Shown here: in pieces, positions 27,827 through 37,103 of the stretch
How positions within the stretch are numbered: position 1 is the first letter of the stretch
Layout of the letters: each line of letters begins with the position of its first letter
From: Bacteroidota bacterium
GTDB taxonomy: Bacteria; Bacteroidota; Bacteroidia; AKYH767-A; OLB10
Assembly (NCBI GenBank): GCA_016713925.1
Contig: JADJOH010000007.1
Location: 62,001 to 126,000 of the forward strand
DNA: 64,000 bases
Direction of reading: 5' to 3'
Notes under the pieces: model-generated
The model's input: the letters and a program-made list of their open reading frames with translations, nothing else
What the model was told of the DNA's origin: nothing
The model's database searches: none
Program-made: the position numbers and the translations under genes

Positions 27827-29430
27827 TTACTTACAATCTTTGGATTCTTTAATAATTTTTATGGCATCGATGGCTTGCTGAATTTTCGGATCAAGCGCGA
27901 GAACATTTTTCCAATAAATTAATGAATTGTCGCAGTCTTTTTGTTTGAGATAGGCAAACGCGATATAACTATTGGCTTCAATGAGTTCCTTGCCAAACTT
28001 AACAACATTAGCAGAATCGGCTGATATCAGATCAATATATTTTTGATAATGTGGCACGGCAGAAAGAGAAGTAAAAGAAGAGTCCAGTTGTCCGTTGGCA
28101 CGACCACGATAGAGGTAACCATTGGGCCAGGTTGGGCTTAGCTCGGTCACTTTACTGAAAGCACTGTCGGCTTCTGTATACATTTTTGCAGAGTACAACG
28201 CTCGTCCCCAGCTGAAGAAGTCACCGCTGGTAACCTTGCTGACATTTGCTATTTTATCCTGATATGCTTTTGCAGCAACATCATATTTTTTCGCTTTCAT
28301 CGCCATCTTTCCCAGGTCATCGTATAAATCGCCATTTTTCTGATCAAAGGCAATTGCTCTGAAAAGATAATCAGTTCCTAAAGAGTCATTACCTGCTTTC
28401 GCCAGTGCTTTACCATAGTAGGCATAATCTCTTCCGATACGTCTGCTGGTATCTGTTTCAGTAAGTTCAAATACCTTGGCAATGGTTTTCAATGCAGTGT
28501 CATTAAGGTTAACTTCATAAGCCACATAGGACATGATGCGCATCATATAAAGATTGGTGGAGTCAACACGGGTAATAATATTAATTTCTGCTTGTGCACT
28601 TGGATTATCATCGCTTTCGTGAAGGAAAAAAGCATAGCGCAAACGGGCCATGGTATTGTTTTTAGAAAGTTCAAGGTACTTTTTATAGTTTTCCTTTGCT
28701 TTCTCAATCTGCCGTTGCTTAAAATATACTTCTCCCAATTCACGGTAGGCAGGGGCAAAATTGGGGTTGATTTTCAGTGTATTTTCAAACTCAATTTTTG
28801 CACCATCGTAGTTGGTAGAACGTTTATAAAGTTGTCCTTTATGTAATAATGCTTTTACCTGATTTTTATCTATGTCCAGCGCTTTGTTGTAGTTCGTCGC
28901 TGCCATAGTGCCATTGTTTAATTCAGAATACAGGTCGCCTAGCAAGTTATATACTTCCGGATTTTTGGGATCCATTTTAGCTGCTGTTTCAAGATAAGTT
29001 TGAGCACTAATCAGGTCTTGTCCTTTTTATAACGCATAAAAGCTTCTCCCGCTTCCATTAGTACCAATGCATTTTTTCCGGCAGCATTTTTTACAGCCAG
29101 ATCGATGAGGGTTTTGCCACCATTCACATCGCCGGTCATTAATTTAAGCTCTGCCTGCCCAATAAGGTTTAGGGGATTGGCAGGATCTTTCTCAAGTCCT
29201 TTTTTGAATACATCTATTGCTTTCTCGGGTTGTTCAGCATCAATGAAGTTTTCACCATAGTAGTAATAAATAGTTCCGTTTGCCGGCTCTTTGATGATGA
29301 GTTGCTGATATAAAGCAGCTGCCTCTTCTTGCTGCTCATTTTCGTTCAATTGTATGGCATCTTTTAATGTTTGTGCCTTTGAGGAAATGGTGAATGCAAG
29401 TACGGTACTTAAGAGAAGAATATGTTTCAT
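27827..29430 (-). CDS. TPR protein of the TonB cluster, frameshifted at an A-run
   Basis: Exported tetratricopeptide protein. Translation from ATG 29430 gives signal peptide MKHILLLSTVLAFTISSKAQ and several TPR units, but this frame stops at 29011. The next frame (28975-27827) continues the repeats (NPEVYNLLGDLYSELNNGTMAATNYNKALDI and on). Adding one A to the coding-strand run of five (plus-strand T at 29024-29028) joins them through KKGQDLISAQTYLETAAKMDPKNPEV, giving 534 residues. TPR arrays are protein-interaction scaffolds; the signal peptide places it in the periplasm. It is the last gene of the exbB-exbD-tonB-PstS-like cluster, 33 bases after the PstS-like gene. Confidence 0.85.
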
Positions 29431-29463
29431 TATTATTTGTTGTTTCACTTAGTAAATTTTAGT

Positions 29464-30399
29464 TTAATTTAATTTAATATCTCTGGTATAAGGCGATGAT
29501 GGCAAGAGGCCGGATAGTCTTACAATGCGTTGTCCTTGTTCGCCGGCGAAGAAGGAGACAAAGCCTGTGCCAAGTCCGTTCCTGCCCTCACGGTTGATCA
29601 TGTAAACTTCACGCTTGAGTGGGTAATCACCTGTATACATATAGGCTTGAAAGGGACCAAAATAATTATCCGGATAAACAGGGTCTTTTACAGTGCTGAT
29701 CCATACGACATTGATGCGTTTGCTAAAGCTAAGCATCTTAGGATCATCTCTGTCACTGATCCAATTTACTCCTATCACCCCAATGGCATTTTTGTTTTGT
29801 TCTACGTAGTCGATGACTTGAGCATTCGATTTTACGGCAAAACAAAAATCAGGAAAATTCATACTGCCGTTCATTAAGCTATCACTTAGAAACCGAACAG
29901 TAGAAGATCCGTTGTTGTCAAATACGAAACTCAATTTCCCTAATGTTGAATTGGGATGAATGTCTTTCCAATCACTCATTTTTCCGGTTAGGATTTGCTT
30001 CAATTGATCCAGTTGCAGTAGCGTGTCCGCATTTTCCCGGTTGACAATCAGCGCAAGCGCGTCAATGGCTACTGTCGTGGTGAGGGGGATGAGTTGTTTT
30101 GATTTGAAAAAGTCTTCTTCTTTTGAATTTAATTTTCGGGTAGCGAGAATAACTTTTACGGAATCATTCAGCAAATCAGCAAAGCAAGCGGACTCCGATT
30201 TGTAAGTCACATTTAATTTGGCATAGCGATATAATCCCATAAAGGTATCTGCGGTGGCATCCAATAAGGGTTCTAACGTTTCATCGCCGGCAATTTTAAC
30301 GTTACCGGAAGTAGGGGTGTCGCTGTAGGGCTTGTTGAAATCAGTGCCACAGGAAAAAAAAATACCAAACAGCATTAGAGGGATAATTGTATTTTTCAT
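29464..30399 (-). CDS. PstS-like phosphate-binding lipoprotein
   Basis: A 311-residue lipoprotein (MKNTIIPLMLFGIFFSC, Cys about residue 17) of the PstS-like substrate-binding group (PBP_like). It begins SGNVKIAGDETLEPLLDATADTF and carries the phosphate-site-like element NNGSSTVRFLSD, with IGVIGVNWISD and TGDYPLKREVYMINREG toward the C-terminus, as in PstS. No pstC, pstA or pstB permease genes are in the window. It is between tonB and the TPR gene, so a role in an outer-membrane or periplasmic process tied to TonB is an inference from position. Ligand not demonstrated. Confidence 0.82.
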   Translation of the reverse strand: MKNTIIPLMLFGIFFSCGTDFNKPYSDTPTSGNVKIAGDETLEPLLDATADTFMGLYRYAKLNVTYKSESACFADLLNDSVKVILATRKLNSKEEDFFKSKQLIPLTTTVAIDALALIVNRENADTLLQLDQLKQILTGKMSDWKDIHPNSTLGKLSFVFDNNGSSTVRFLSDSLMNGSMNFPDFCFAVKSNAQVIDYVEQNKNAIGVIGVNWISDRDDPKMLSFSKRINVVWISTVKDPVYPDNYFGPFQAYMYTGDYPLKREVYMINREGRNGLGTGFVSFFAGEQGQRIVRLSGLLPSSPYTRDIKLN

Positions 30400-30545
30400 G
30401 CTTAGTATTTAAACGTAAAAGTACCGTATTTATTCTCTGTACAAAGATCAGAAATAATCAGAAAGTTAGGAGTTTCCATTTTATCTTTTCGTTATTAAGT
30501 GGCTTCTCAGGATGACTTGTCAGAACTGCTTTCCGATAATGCAAA

Positions 30546-30779
30546 TTAATCTTGCTCACGATTTGCTTCATTTAATTTTTGTTCCATATTGTTTTTTATC
30601 GCCTGCAGTCTGCGGTAACGGATAAATGCGTAAACAATCAGCATGGCTCCCAACACCCAATGTTTCCATCCCGGTAAAAAGTTCTCCACCTGGGGGGCAA
30701 ACATTACAATTAAACCAAGCACAACATACAAGCCGGTCATCACTAAAGTGAAATAATAGAGGACGGGGGTTTTTGCCAT
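30546..30779 (-). CDS. Small membrane protein
   Basis: About 77 residues from ATG 30779 with two membrane helices (LYYFTLVMTGLYVVLGLIVMF and WVLGAMLIVYAFIRY) and a charged C-terminal tail (RLQAIKNNMEQKLNEANREQD). No named family recognised. It sits between the tonB terminator and the PstS-like gene in the same orientation. Confidence 0.65.
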   Translation of the reverse strand: MAKTPVLYYFTLVMTGLYVVLGLIVMFAPQVENFLPGWKHWVLGAMLIVYAFIRYRRLQAIKNNMEQKLNEANREQD

Positions 30780-30904
30780 AGGCAAATATACGGATTTCGT
30801 TCAACGCTGTATTTAAAGGTCGATGTCCTTTGCCATGCATAGAGTGAAAGAAAAATTGCACTTTGTTCACCAAAATCAACAGGAAACTGCAAAATGCCTT
30901 AACG

Positions 30905-30940
30905 AAAGAACCCCGTCTCCTTTAGGAAACGGGGTTCTTT
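30905..30940 (-). terminator. Strong terminator after tonB
   Basis: A 12-base stem (AAAGAACCCCGT with ACGGGGTTCTTT) lies 15 bases downstream of the tonB stop on its strand. It would separate the exbB-exbD-exbD-tonB transcript from the PstS-like and TPR genes. Confidence 0.75.
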
Positions 30941-30954
30941 TAAAGTGTGATTTT

Positions 30955-31764
30955 CTATTTTAAAGTAAAATTGATCGGCATATTGAACTGAACGTTTACG
31001 GATCGTCCGTTCTGCTTACCGGGTTTCCACTTAGGCATTGATTTTACAACACGAATGGCTTCTTCATCACATCCGGCGCCAATACCTCGAAGCACTTTTA
31101 CTTCGCGAATATCTCCATCCGGTCCTACCACAAACGTCATATATACACGACCGGTGATTCCATTTTCACGTGCAAGAGGAGGATATTTAATATTTTTTTG
31201 CAAATACTCATACATCGAAGCTTCACCACCGGGAAAAGTAGGTTGTTCTTCTACGTATGTAAATACTTTTCCTGCATCCGGATCTGCTACCGGTTCTTCA
31301 GGAGGCAGTTCTGTGGCATTATCATCGCCTTCCTGCGTTACTACACCAACGTTAGTTTCACTCAGTTCTTCCTGTGGAGGTGGTTGGTCTTCATCTTCAA
31401 TCTCTCTGTCTACTACTACGGGAGGTGTAAATTTCACAGTCTCGATAGTGGGTGGTGGAGGAGGAGGAGGCGGTGGTGGCGGTTCGTTTTCATCAATAGG
31501 AGGTGGTTCCTTTAATTCTACAGTCACTTCTACCGGTTTATCGCTCTTTTCTACCTCATATCCACTAATTAATCTCACAACAACAGGTAAGCTGATCAAG
31601 ACCGTAAAAAACAGCAGCGAAATACCAAGAGCTCTCGATATGGTACGGGTATAACTCTTGCGAATAGGATAGGCGCCGAATTCTTTGTTTCGGTTTTCAA
31701 ACACCAATTCATTCCTTTCAGAATTAATGGCATCATCCCAGGCGGGTTCAAACATCTTAGCCAT
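30955..31764 (-). CDS. tonB: Energy transducer TonB
   Basis: TonB carries proton-motive energy from the ExbB/ExbD motor to outer-membrane receptors. The 269-residue protein has a cytoplasmic N-terminus typical of the phylum (NELVFENRNKEFGAYPIRKSYTRTI), one membrane helix (about 45-68), a Pro-rich periplasmic spacer with eleven consecutive prolines (about residues 96-106) and acidic stretches, and a complete C-terminal TonB domain (FPGGEASMYEYLQKNIKYPPLARENGITGRVYMTFVVGPDGDI, ending VNVQFNMPINFTLK). It follows the second exbD by one base, so it is co-transcribed and probably coupled. Confidence 0.95.
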   Translation of the reverse strand: MAKMFEPAWDDAINSERNELVFENRNKEFGAYPIRKSYTRTISRALGISLLFFTVLISLPVVVRLISGYEVEKSDKPVEVTVELKEPPPIDENEPPPPPPPPPPPTIETVKFTPPVVVDREIEDEDQPPPQEELSETNVGVVTQEGDDNATELPPEEPVADPDAGKVFTYVEEQPTFPGGEASMYEYLQKNIKYPPLARENGITGRVYMTFVVGPDGDIREVKVLRGIGAGCDEEAIRVVKSMPKWKPGKQNGRSVNVQFNMPINFTLK

Positions 31765-31765
31765 A

Positions 31766-32389
31766 TTATTTTGCCGGGTTGAGTTTGTTAATCATTTCAA
31801 ATTCCTGCTGTGCTAAATCAACAATCGCATATTTGCCTACCATGGTGATATTGAGTTCGTCTAAAACATCCACTACATTTTTATAGGAAGCTTTGTCGTC
31901 CGCTTTCACCAGCACCATGAGCGCCTTTTTTTCTCCCTTCACATCTACTTCTAATCGCTTTAAGGTGGTATCCGCAACGTTGTTGGCTACCCCCTCTTTG
32001 CGAAGTTGCATGATTTTATCAAACGCATATTTGTTGTAGTCCAAAAACACCTTTCGCAGGCCATCATTTGAATAATTGGTAGGCGTAAGTGTAGTTTCCG
32101 GTTTTAATTCTCCAAAATACCAGTAGATATTATTATCACCACTGAGCAAAACAGTTACCGCGTTATTCACTTCTGTTTTAGTTTCATTCTCAGGCTTCAC
32201 GGGCATATTGATCTCCATGGTCTTTGGCTTACCAAAGGTAGTGGTCATCATGAAAAACGTCAGGAGCAGGAAGGCCAGATCCACCATCGGAGTCATATCG
32301 ATGTGCGTACTCTGCTTTTTAGCTCTGACTTTTTTATGTTTCCCCCCTTTCTTCCCGGAGTCCTGTTCGTTGCTTTGTACTTCTGCCAT
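31766..32389 (-). CDS. exbD: Biopolymer transporter ExbD (second copy)
   Basis: A 207-residue ExbD/TolR family protein: a basic cytoplasmic N-terminus (KKGGKHKKVRAKKQ), then DMTPMVDLAFLLLTFFMMTT, the single membrane helix with the functional Asp, and a periplasmic domain. The insert between residues 75 and 135 is longer than in the E. coli protein, as is common in Bacteroidota. It forms the proton-driven motor with ExbB and the first ExbD. It lies between the other exbD (15 bases upstream) and tonB (one base downstream). Confidence 0.94.
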   Translation of the reverse strand: MAEVQSNEQDSGKKGGKHKKVRAKKQSTHIDMTPMVDLAFLLLTFFMMTTTFGKPKTMEINMPVKPENETKTEVNNAVTVLLSGDNNIYWYFGELKPETTLTPTNYSNDGLRKVFLDYNKYAFDKIMQLRKEGVANNVADTTLKRLEVDVKGEKKALMVLVKADDKASYKNVVDVLDELNITMVGKYAIVDLAQQEFEMINKLNPAK

Positions 32390-32404
32390 TTTCTTGGATC
32401 AAGA

Positions 32405-33040
32405 TTATTGGTTAGGGTTATCTTCTAATGAGGTAATCAAATTGAAGCGATTCACCTTCATTTCCTGGAATATATCGATAACGCGTTTAACAGAGGTATA
32501 ATTAGCTTCAGCATCTCCTTTAATGGCAAATCGCATCTGTTTATCCCTGTCTTTCTCACCATTGATTTGTGCATCAGCTAATCGACCAAAGCGAATCCAA
32601 TCGCCCAGTTGATTATTAAGTGAGTCAAATGGAATTCCCTGACTTTGCTTCATGAAATCTTTGCGTTTTTCCTCGTTTAATGGAAGGTACTGTTTTAATT
32701 GTTGAACAGTCATTCCAAAGGTGGTCATTACTGAAAACCTCTTTAAATCGTTATCTTCGAACTTCACGTCATATTTATTACCCATTTGCTCCAGCATACT
32801 TTTCCGGAGTTCCTTGCCTTCCAGATTAAAAAAGATACGGTTCTGTTTATCGATACTGACAACCATTACTTTTTCAGGAAGAATTTTTTCCGAAATGGAG
32901 GTTGGTGAATCAATAATAACAGGCTCGTCCGGGCGAAACTGGGTGGTGAGCATGAAGAACGTCACCAGGAGGAAGGCCAGATCCACCATCGGCGTCATGT
33001 CGAGGGATGGACCCTTTTTTGGCATCTTCACTTTAGGCAT
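32405..33040 (-). CDS. exbD: Biopolymer transporter ExbD (first copy)
   Basis: A 211-residue ExbD/TolR protein with the membrane helix LDMTPMVDLAFLLVTFFML holding the proton-path Asp, preceded by a short basic N-terminus (MPKVKMPKKGPS). The periplasmic part ends with a conserved-looking domain (DRDKQMRFAIKGDAEANYTSVKRVIDIFQEMKVNRFNLIT). Paralogous to the downstream copy but clearly diverged; two ExbD copies next to ExbB are normal in this phylum. Thirty-four bases separate it from exbB. Confidence 0.94.
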   Translation of the reverse strand: MPKVKMPKKGPSLDMTPMVDLAFLLVTFFMLTTQFRPDEPVIIDSPTSISEKILPEKVMVVSIDKQNRIFFNLEGKELRKSMLEQMGNKYDVKFEDNDLKRFSVMTTFGMTVQQLKQYLPLNEEKRKDFMKQSQGIPFDSLNNQLGDWIRFGRLADAQINGEKDRDKQMRFAIKGDAEANYTSVKRVIDIFQEMKVNRFNLITSLEDNPNQ

Positions 33041-33074
33041 ACGTCTCTTTTTTAGCGTTTAGTAAATGATTGAA

Positions 33075-33877
33075 TTAGTTACGGGTAGTGAAAGTCTGGA
33101 CAATAGAGTATCCGGCTTCATCAATTCCATAAGTAATTGAATCAATTTTATTAGTGAAGTAGTTGTAAAAGATAATTGCAATAGCAGAAGTACCGATTCC
33201 GAGACCGGTATTGATCAGGGCTTCAGAGATACCTGTTGCTAACGCTATCGCATCCGGAGCTCCGGCTTGCGCAAGTGCTGCGAACGCACGAATCATACCG
33301 ATTACTGTTCCAAGCAGTCCCATCAGGGTGGCAATAGAAGCAATAGTAGAGATGATGATCAGGTTTTTGGAAAGCATGGGGAGTTCAAGTGTAGTAGCCT
33401 CTTCAATTTCTTTTTGAATGGCCGCTATCTTATGCTCTTTATCCAGCCCTTTCTCAGCCTCCATCTGTTTATAGGTGTTTAGACCTGCACTGACAACCGC
33501 AGCAATGGAACCTTTCTGACGTTCACATTCCTTTCTTGCACCATCAATATCTCCTTTGCTAAGAGCTGCACGAACCTTGTGTACAAAACTGTCGATGTTT
33601 CCACTACCTTTTGATTTGGCAACAGTTGCAAAACGCTCAATTACAAACGTGATAACAATGACTAAAAGAGCCATAAGAATTGGTACAATAAATCCACCTT
33701 TGTACATCATTCCCAAATAGTTGCCTGGTAGTGGATTCAGGTCTGGATTGTTGTCCTGGAAATTACCCGGACTTCCCAGAATAAACTTGAAAATGATCCA
33801 CGAGAGAATTGAGGCGGCCGGAATCACAATGGCGGCCAGCATCCCCGGATGCCGGATCCTGATTTGTTCTGACTCAT
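33075..33877 (-). CDS. exbB: ExbB/MotA/TolQ proton channel protein, probable frameshift near start
   Basis: ExbB is the pentameric inner-membrane motor subunit. The conserved part is open from an ATG at 33842 (MLAAIVIPAASILSWIIFKFILGSPGNF), with further helices at GGFIVPILMALLVIVITFVIERF, IISTIASIATLMGLLGTVIGMIRAF and GLGIGTSAIAIIFYNYF. A better start is ATG 33877 (MSQNKSGSGIR), in another frame, which joins the first if one G is added to the coding-strand run of four (plus-strand C at 33843-33846), giving 267 residues. I favour the longer form because MSQNKSGSG resembles the basic, Ser/Gly-rich start of family members, but the shorter ATG is possible. First gene of the exbB-exbD-exbD-tonB operon. 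Confidence 0.88.
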
Positions 33878-34088
33878 AATGTTCGTTTTGTTTTTTTAAT
33901 GGTTATTAAGTTTATGTTTTTCTAATATTAAGGGGCGACAATAATAAGGAATCCCCACGAACCTTAAAACTGCAAAAGGTTAATAAATTGTTGTGGAAGG
34001 GGATGAATGTTACTATTGTTTGACATACAGGCTTCTATTTGCCCCAAATAAGGTCTTGTTTTTTAAACGAATGCGCCCATAGCGGGCA

Positions 34089-34580
34089 TCAGTTTCTAAA
34101 ATTTGTAAATTGTAATGGAATCCCAATATTGGCGGCTTTGACGGAAGACATCGAGGCCTGAAGATCATCCAGCTTCTTTCCTGTGACTCTTAATTGATCG
34201 TCCATAATGGAGGCTTGTACCTTTAAGCCACTGTCTTTTATGATTTTAACAATTTTTTTTGCAGTTTCTTTATCGATTCCCTTTTTCACAGTCACTTCTT
34301 TTCTGAGCATGTTTCCACTGGCATAATGTTCTTTTCCGAAATCTAAGCCCTGAGCATCAATGCCTTGCTTCATCATTCGTGAAATCAGGATGTCCTGAAT
34401 GGCTTTCACCCGCATGTCGTTTTCTGTTAAAACATTGATGATGAATGTCTTTTTGTCAAGTTCGACCTCGGTTTTAGAGCCATGAAAGTCATATCGGGAT
34501 GAGATTTCCTTGATGGCAACATTGATGGCATTATCAAGTTTCTGAAGGTCGATTTCGTTTACAATATCGAAGGAGGGCAT
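34089..34580 (-). CDS. yajQ: YajQ family nucleotide-binding protein
   Basis: A 163-residue protein of the DUF520/YajQ family, with start MPSFDIVNEIDLQKLDNAINVAIKEISSRYDFHGSKTEV and the conserved end SSVKAANIGIPLQFTNFRN. Two ferredoxin-like domains bind nucleic acid or nucleotides; some members bind cyclic di-GMP. The in vivo target is unknown here. It is a single gene divergent from the FG-GAP operon, with a 327-base intergenic space that holds a -7 box for that operon and nothing else I can support. Confidence 0.93.
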   Translation of the reverse strand: MPSFDIVNEIDLQKLDNAINVAIKEISSRYDFHGSKTEVELDKKTFIINVLTENDMRVKAIQDILISRMMKQGIDAQGLDFGKEHYASGNMLRKEVTVKKGIDKETAKKIVKIIKDSGLKVQASIMDDQLRVTGKKLDDLQASMSSVKAANIGIPLQFTNFRN

Positions 34581-34876
34581 CTTTTCTGTAATGAGGAACG
34601 AAAGTACTGCATTAATTGAAAACGATCCTATTGATTTTTCGTAGTTGTGAATAATATCCGGTGATTTGATGTAATTGTGTCCATAAAATTAGCTTGGCAG
34701 GGATAAATGGCCTGCTTTTAAATTAGTTCTGACTATGCAGGAGTTTTCCCATTTTATGCAGTTATAAAACAACGAATAGAAATGCTGAAAAATGATTTTC
34801 CTCATTAAATAGCCCTCATTGTGCTTTTTGTGTAAAAATCAGTCGTAGGTTGAACACATTTCGTAATAGTAACCTT

Positions 34877-34884
34877 TATCTTTG
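34877..34884 (+). promoter_or_regulatory. -7 box TATCTTTG before the FG-GAP operon
   Basis: TATCTTTG fits TAnnTTTG and ends 23 bases before the ATG at 34908. It is the only candidate promoter I see in the 327-base space between yajQ and this gene; no clear -33 element at standard spacing. Confidence 0.4.
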
Positions 34885-34907
34885 AAGTGATTAACAAAAT
34901 ACATACT

Positions 34908-37103
34908 ATGCGATTATTATTCCTCTCAGTACTTTTTCTGAGTTTGACTGCTCTTGCTCATTCACAAACCAATCCCTTTCTTTTTCTCGACCAACGTCCT
35001 AAAGTTGTTGTCAACAGCGATACACTTGATTTTCCCTGGACTGGCGGATTCAATAGTATTATGCCTGTAGAAGTAGATTTTAATGGAGATAATATTCTGG
35101 ATATTTTCTTTTTTGATAGAGTAGGAAATCGAGTGTCCACCTTTTTGAATAACGGAAGTGCAAGTGCCTTCCCTTATAGTTATGCTCCATCTTATGCCTC
35201 TCTCTTGCCTCCTTTACAGGATTGGGTACGCTCTGTTGATTATGACTGTGACGGCGACATGGATTTATTCACCTATTCTAACTCAGCAATGCTTGTCTGG
35301 AGAAATGATTATTCATCCGGTTCAGGACTGCAATTTTCAATTTCTAATAATCAGATCAATTCCTGGTATGGTACTTTTTATAATCCGATTTTTGTGAGTC
35401 AGGTAAATATGCCGGCCATTGTAGATGTAGATGGTGACAGTGATCTGGACATTATCACCTTTGCGAATTCAAGTAATTACCTGGAGTATCATAAAAATTA
35501 TGCAATGGATTCATTGGGAACCTGCAATGGATTTCTGTTTACACTTGAACCTTATTGCTGGGGATATTTTAAACTCAGCGGCTTAACAAATATCGGTTTA
35601 CTGAATCAGAATTGCAGATCCGGTAACCTGGTAGGTGATAGTGCAGAAGTTTCGAAAAGCAGACATTCCGGTTCCGTGCTTACTCCGCTTGATCAGGATT
35701 GTGACGGAGATGTTGATTTGTTGAATGGGGATATTCTTGGAGAAAACATGTTGTTTTTATTGAATGGTGGTACTCCGGACTCTGCCTTTATAGTTTCACA
35801 AGACTCCGCTTTCCCGGTCTATGATGTGCAGGTTAATATGCAGAATCTTCCTGCTGCCTATTATCTGGATATGGATAATGACGGATTAAAAGATATGCTG
35901 GTGAGTCCTTTTGCTACAGTAGGAGAGGATTTTAATAATATTCATTTTTACAAGAATACTTCCAACAATTGCAGTAATGTATTTGACTTTGTTAAACCTC
36001 GTTTGTTTTCGGAAGAAACCATTGATTTGGGAACAGCTTCAAATGTTGTATTTTTTGATATCGATAAAGATGGGTTAACGGATATTATTTCAGGCAATGA
36101 TTTTTACTACAATCCTGATCCAAACCTCGCCTTTTCAAAACTCGCATGGTTTAAAAATATCGGAACAACAACGCAGCCTGTGTTTACATTGGTTACTGAT
36201 GATTGGTTAGGTTTATCAGGAATTACCCAGTACGGACTCTTTCCTGCTTTTGGTGATCTCGATGGCGACAATGACGAAGATCTACTGTTGGGCAACGCGG
36301 ATGGCACTTTAATTTACTATCAGAACACAGCCGGTCCTGGCCTTGCCTGTAACTTTGTTTTTGCCTCTCCCCAGTATCAGAGTATTGATATCGGAAACAA
36401 TAGTGCGCCTCAAATCATTGATGTGAACCGGGATGGGAAAAACGATTTACTCATTGGCGAAAGAAGTGGCGTGGTAAATTATTTTGAAAATACCGGTACG
36501 GCATCCGCACCAATTTATAATCTGAATACCGCAAATTTTGGCGGAGTGAATGTGTTGCAGCCCGGTGCAGTAGCCGGATATAGTGCTCCCCTCCTGTTTG
36601 ATAATGGGAGTGGTTATGAATTATTGGTGGGTTCTGATAAAGGTGCAATTTATCATTTCACTAACATAGATGGGAACCTCACCGGAAATTTTACATTGTC
36701 GGATTCTCTTTTCCAGGGTATACAGGAGCTCAAAAGAGTTACACTCAGCAAGGCAGATATTGATGGCGATTCAAAATACGATTTATTGACCGGTTGTAAT
36801 GCCGGTGGATTTCGCCTCTATTCTCAGTATACATCCTCTTCCATCAGTCAAATCGAACTACCGCAAAATTTTACCATTCATCCGAATCCTGCGGGCGACT
36901 TTTGCCGTATACAAATTAACGGTGATAGTATAAACCGAAAGGGCGTTTTAAGCGTTAGTGATATTAGTGGCAAAATGGTCAAGACGCTTGAAATAACTTC
37001 CGGATTAGTGCAACTAAATACAAGTGATCTTACGTCAGGGATGTATCTGGTACATTTCAATAATGGCTTTGGTGTAACAGTTCAAAAACTTATTAAACAA
37101 TGA
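34908..37103 (+). CDS. FG-GAP/VCBS repeat surface protein with T9SS domain (copy 1)
   Basis: About 731 residues from ATG 34908 (signal peptide MRLLFLSVLFLSLTALAHSQ). The body is a run of FG-GAP-like blades with calcium-binding loops: VDFNGDNILDIFF, DYDCDGDMDLF, DVDGDSDLDIIT, DQDCDGDVDLLNGD, DMDNDGLKDML, DIDKDGLTDII, DLDGDNDEDLLLGNADG, DVNRDGKNDLLIG and DIDGDSKYDLL, a beta-propeller of the integrin-alpha type. The C-terminus is a T9SS sorting domain (HPNPAGDFCRIQI, LTSGMYLVHFNN, QKLIKQ). It is predicted to be exported to the cell surface. Its stop overlaps the start of a paralogue by ATGA. Adhesion or calcium-dependent binding is plausible; no ligand is known. Confidence 0.87.
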   Translation: MRLLFLSVLFLSLTALAHSQTNPFLFLDQRPKVVVNSDTLDFPWTGGFNSIMPVEVDFNGDNILDIFFFDRVGNRVSTFLNNGSASAFPYSYAPSYASLLPPLQDWVRSVDYDCDGDMDLFTYSNSAMLVWRNDYSSGSGLQFSISNNQINSWYGTFYNPIFVSQVNMPAIVDVDGDSDLDIITFANSSNYLEYHKNYAMDSLGTCNGFLFTLEPYCWGYFKLSGLTNIGLLNQNCRSGNLVGDSAEVSKSRHSGSVLTPLDQDCDGDVDLLNGDILGENMLFLLNGGTPDSAFIVSQDSAFPVYDVQVNMQNLPAAYYLDMDNDGLKDMLVSPFATVGEDFNNIHFYKNTSNNCSNVFDFVKPRLFSEETIDLGTASNVVFFDIDKDGLTDIISGNDFYYNPDPNLAFSKLAWFKNIGTTTQPVFTLVTDDWLGLSGITQYGLFPAFGDLDGDNDEDLLLGNADGTLIYYQNTAGPGLACNFVFASPQYQSIDIGNNSAPQIIDVNRDGKNDLLIGERSGVVNYFENTGTASAPIYNLNTANFGGVNVLQPGAVAGYSAPLLFDNGSGYELLVGSDKGAIYHFTNIDGNLTGNFTLSDSLFQGIQELKRVTLSKADIDGDSKYDLLTGCNAGGFRLYSQYTSSSISQIELPQNFTIHPNPAGDFCRIQINGDSINRKGVLSVSDISGKMVKTLEITSGLVQLNTSDLTSGMYLVHFNNGFGVTVQKLIKQ

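Noticed and set aside
31055..31654. 199-codon open frame on the plus strand inside tonB
   Set aside because: It is the complement of the proline-rich tonB repeat, Ser/Gly-rich and without signals of its own.
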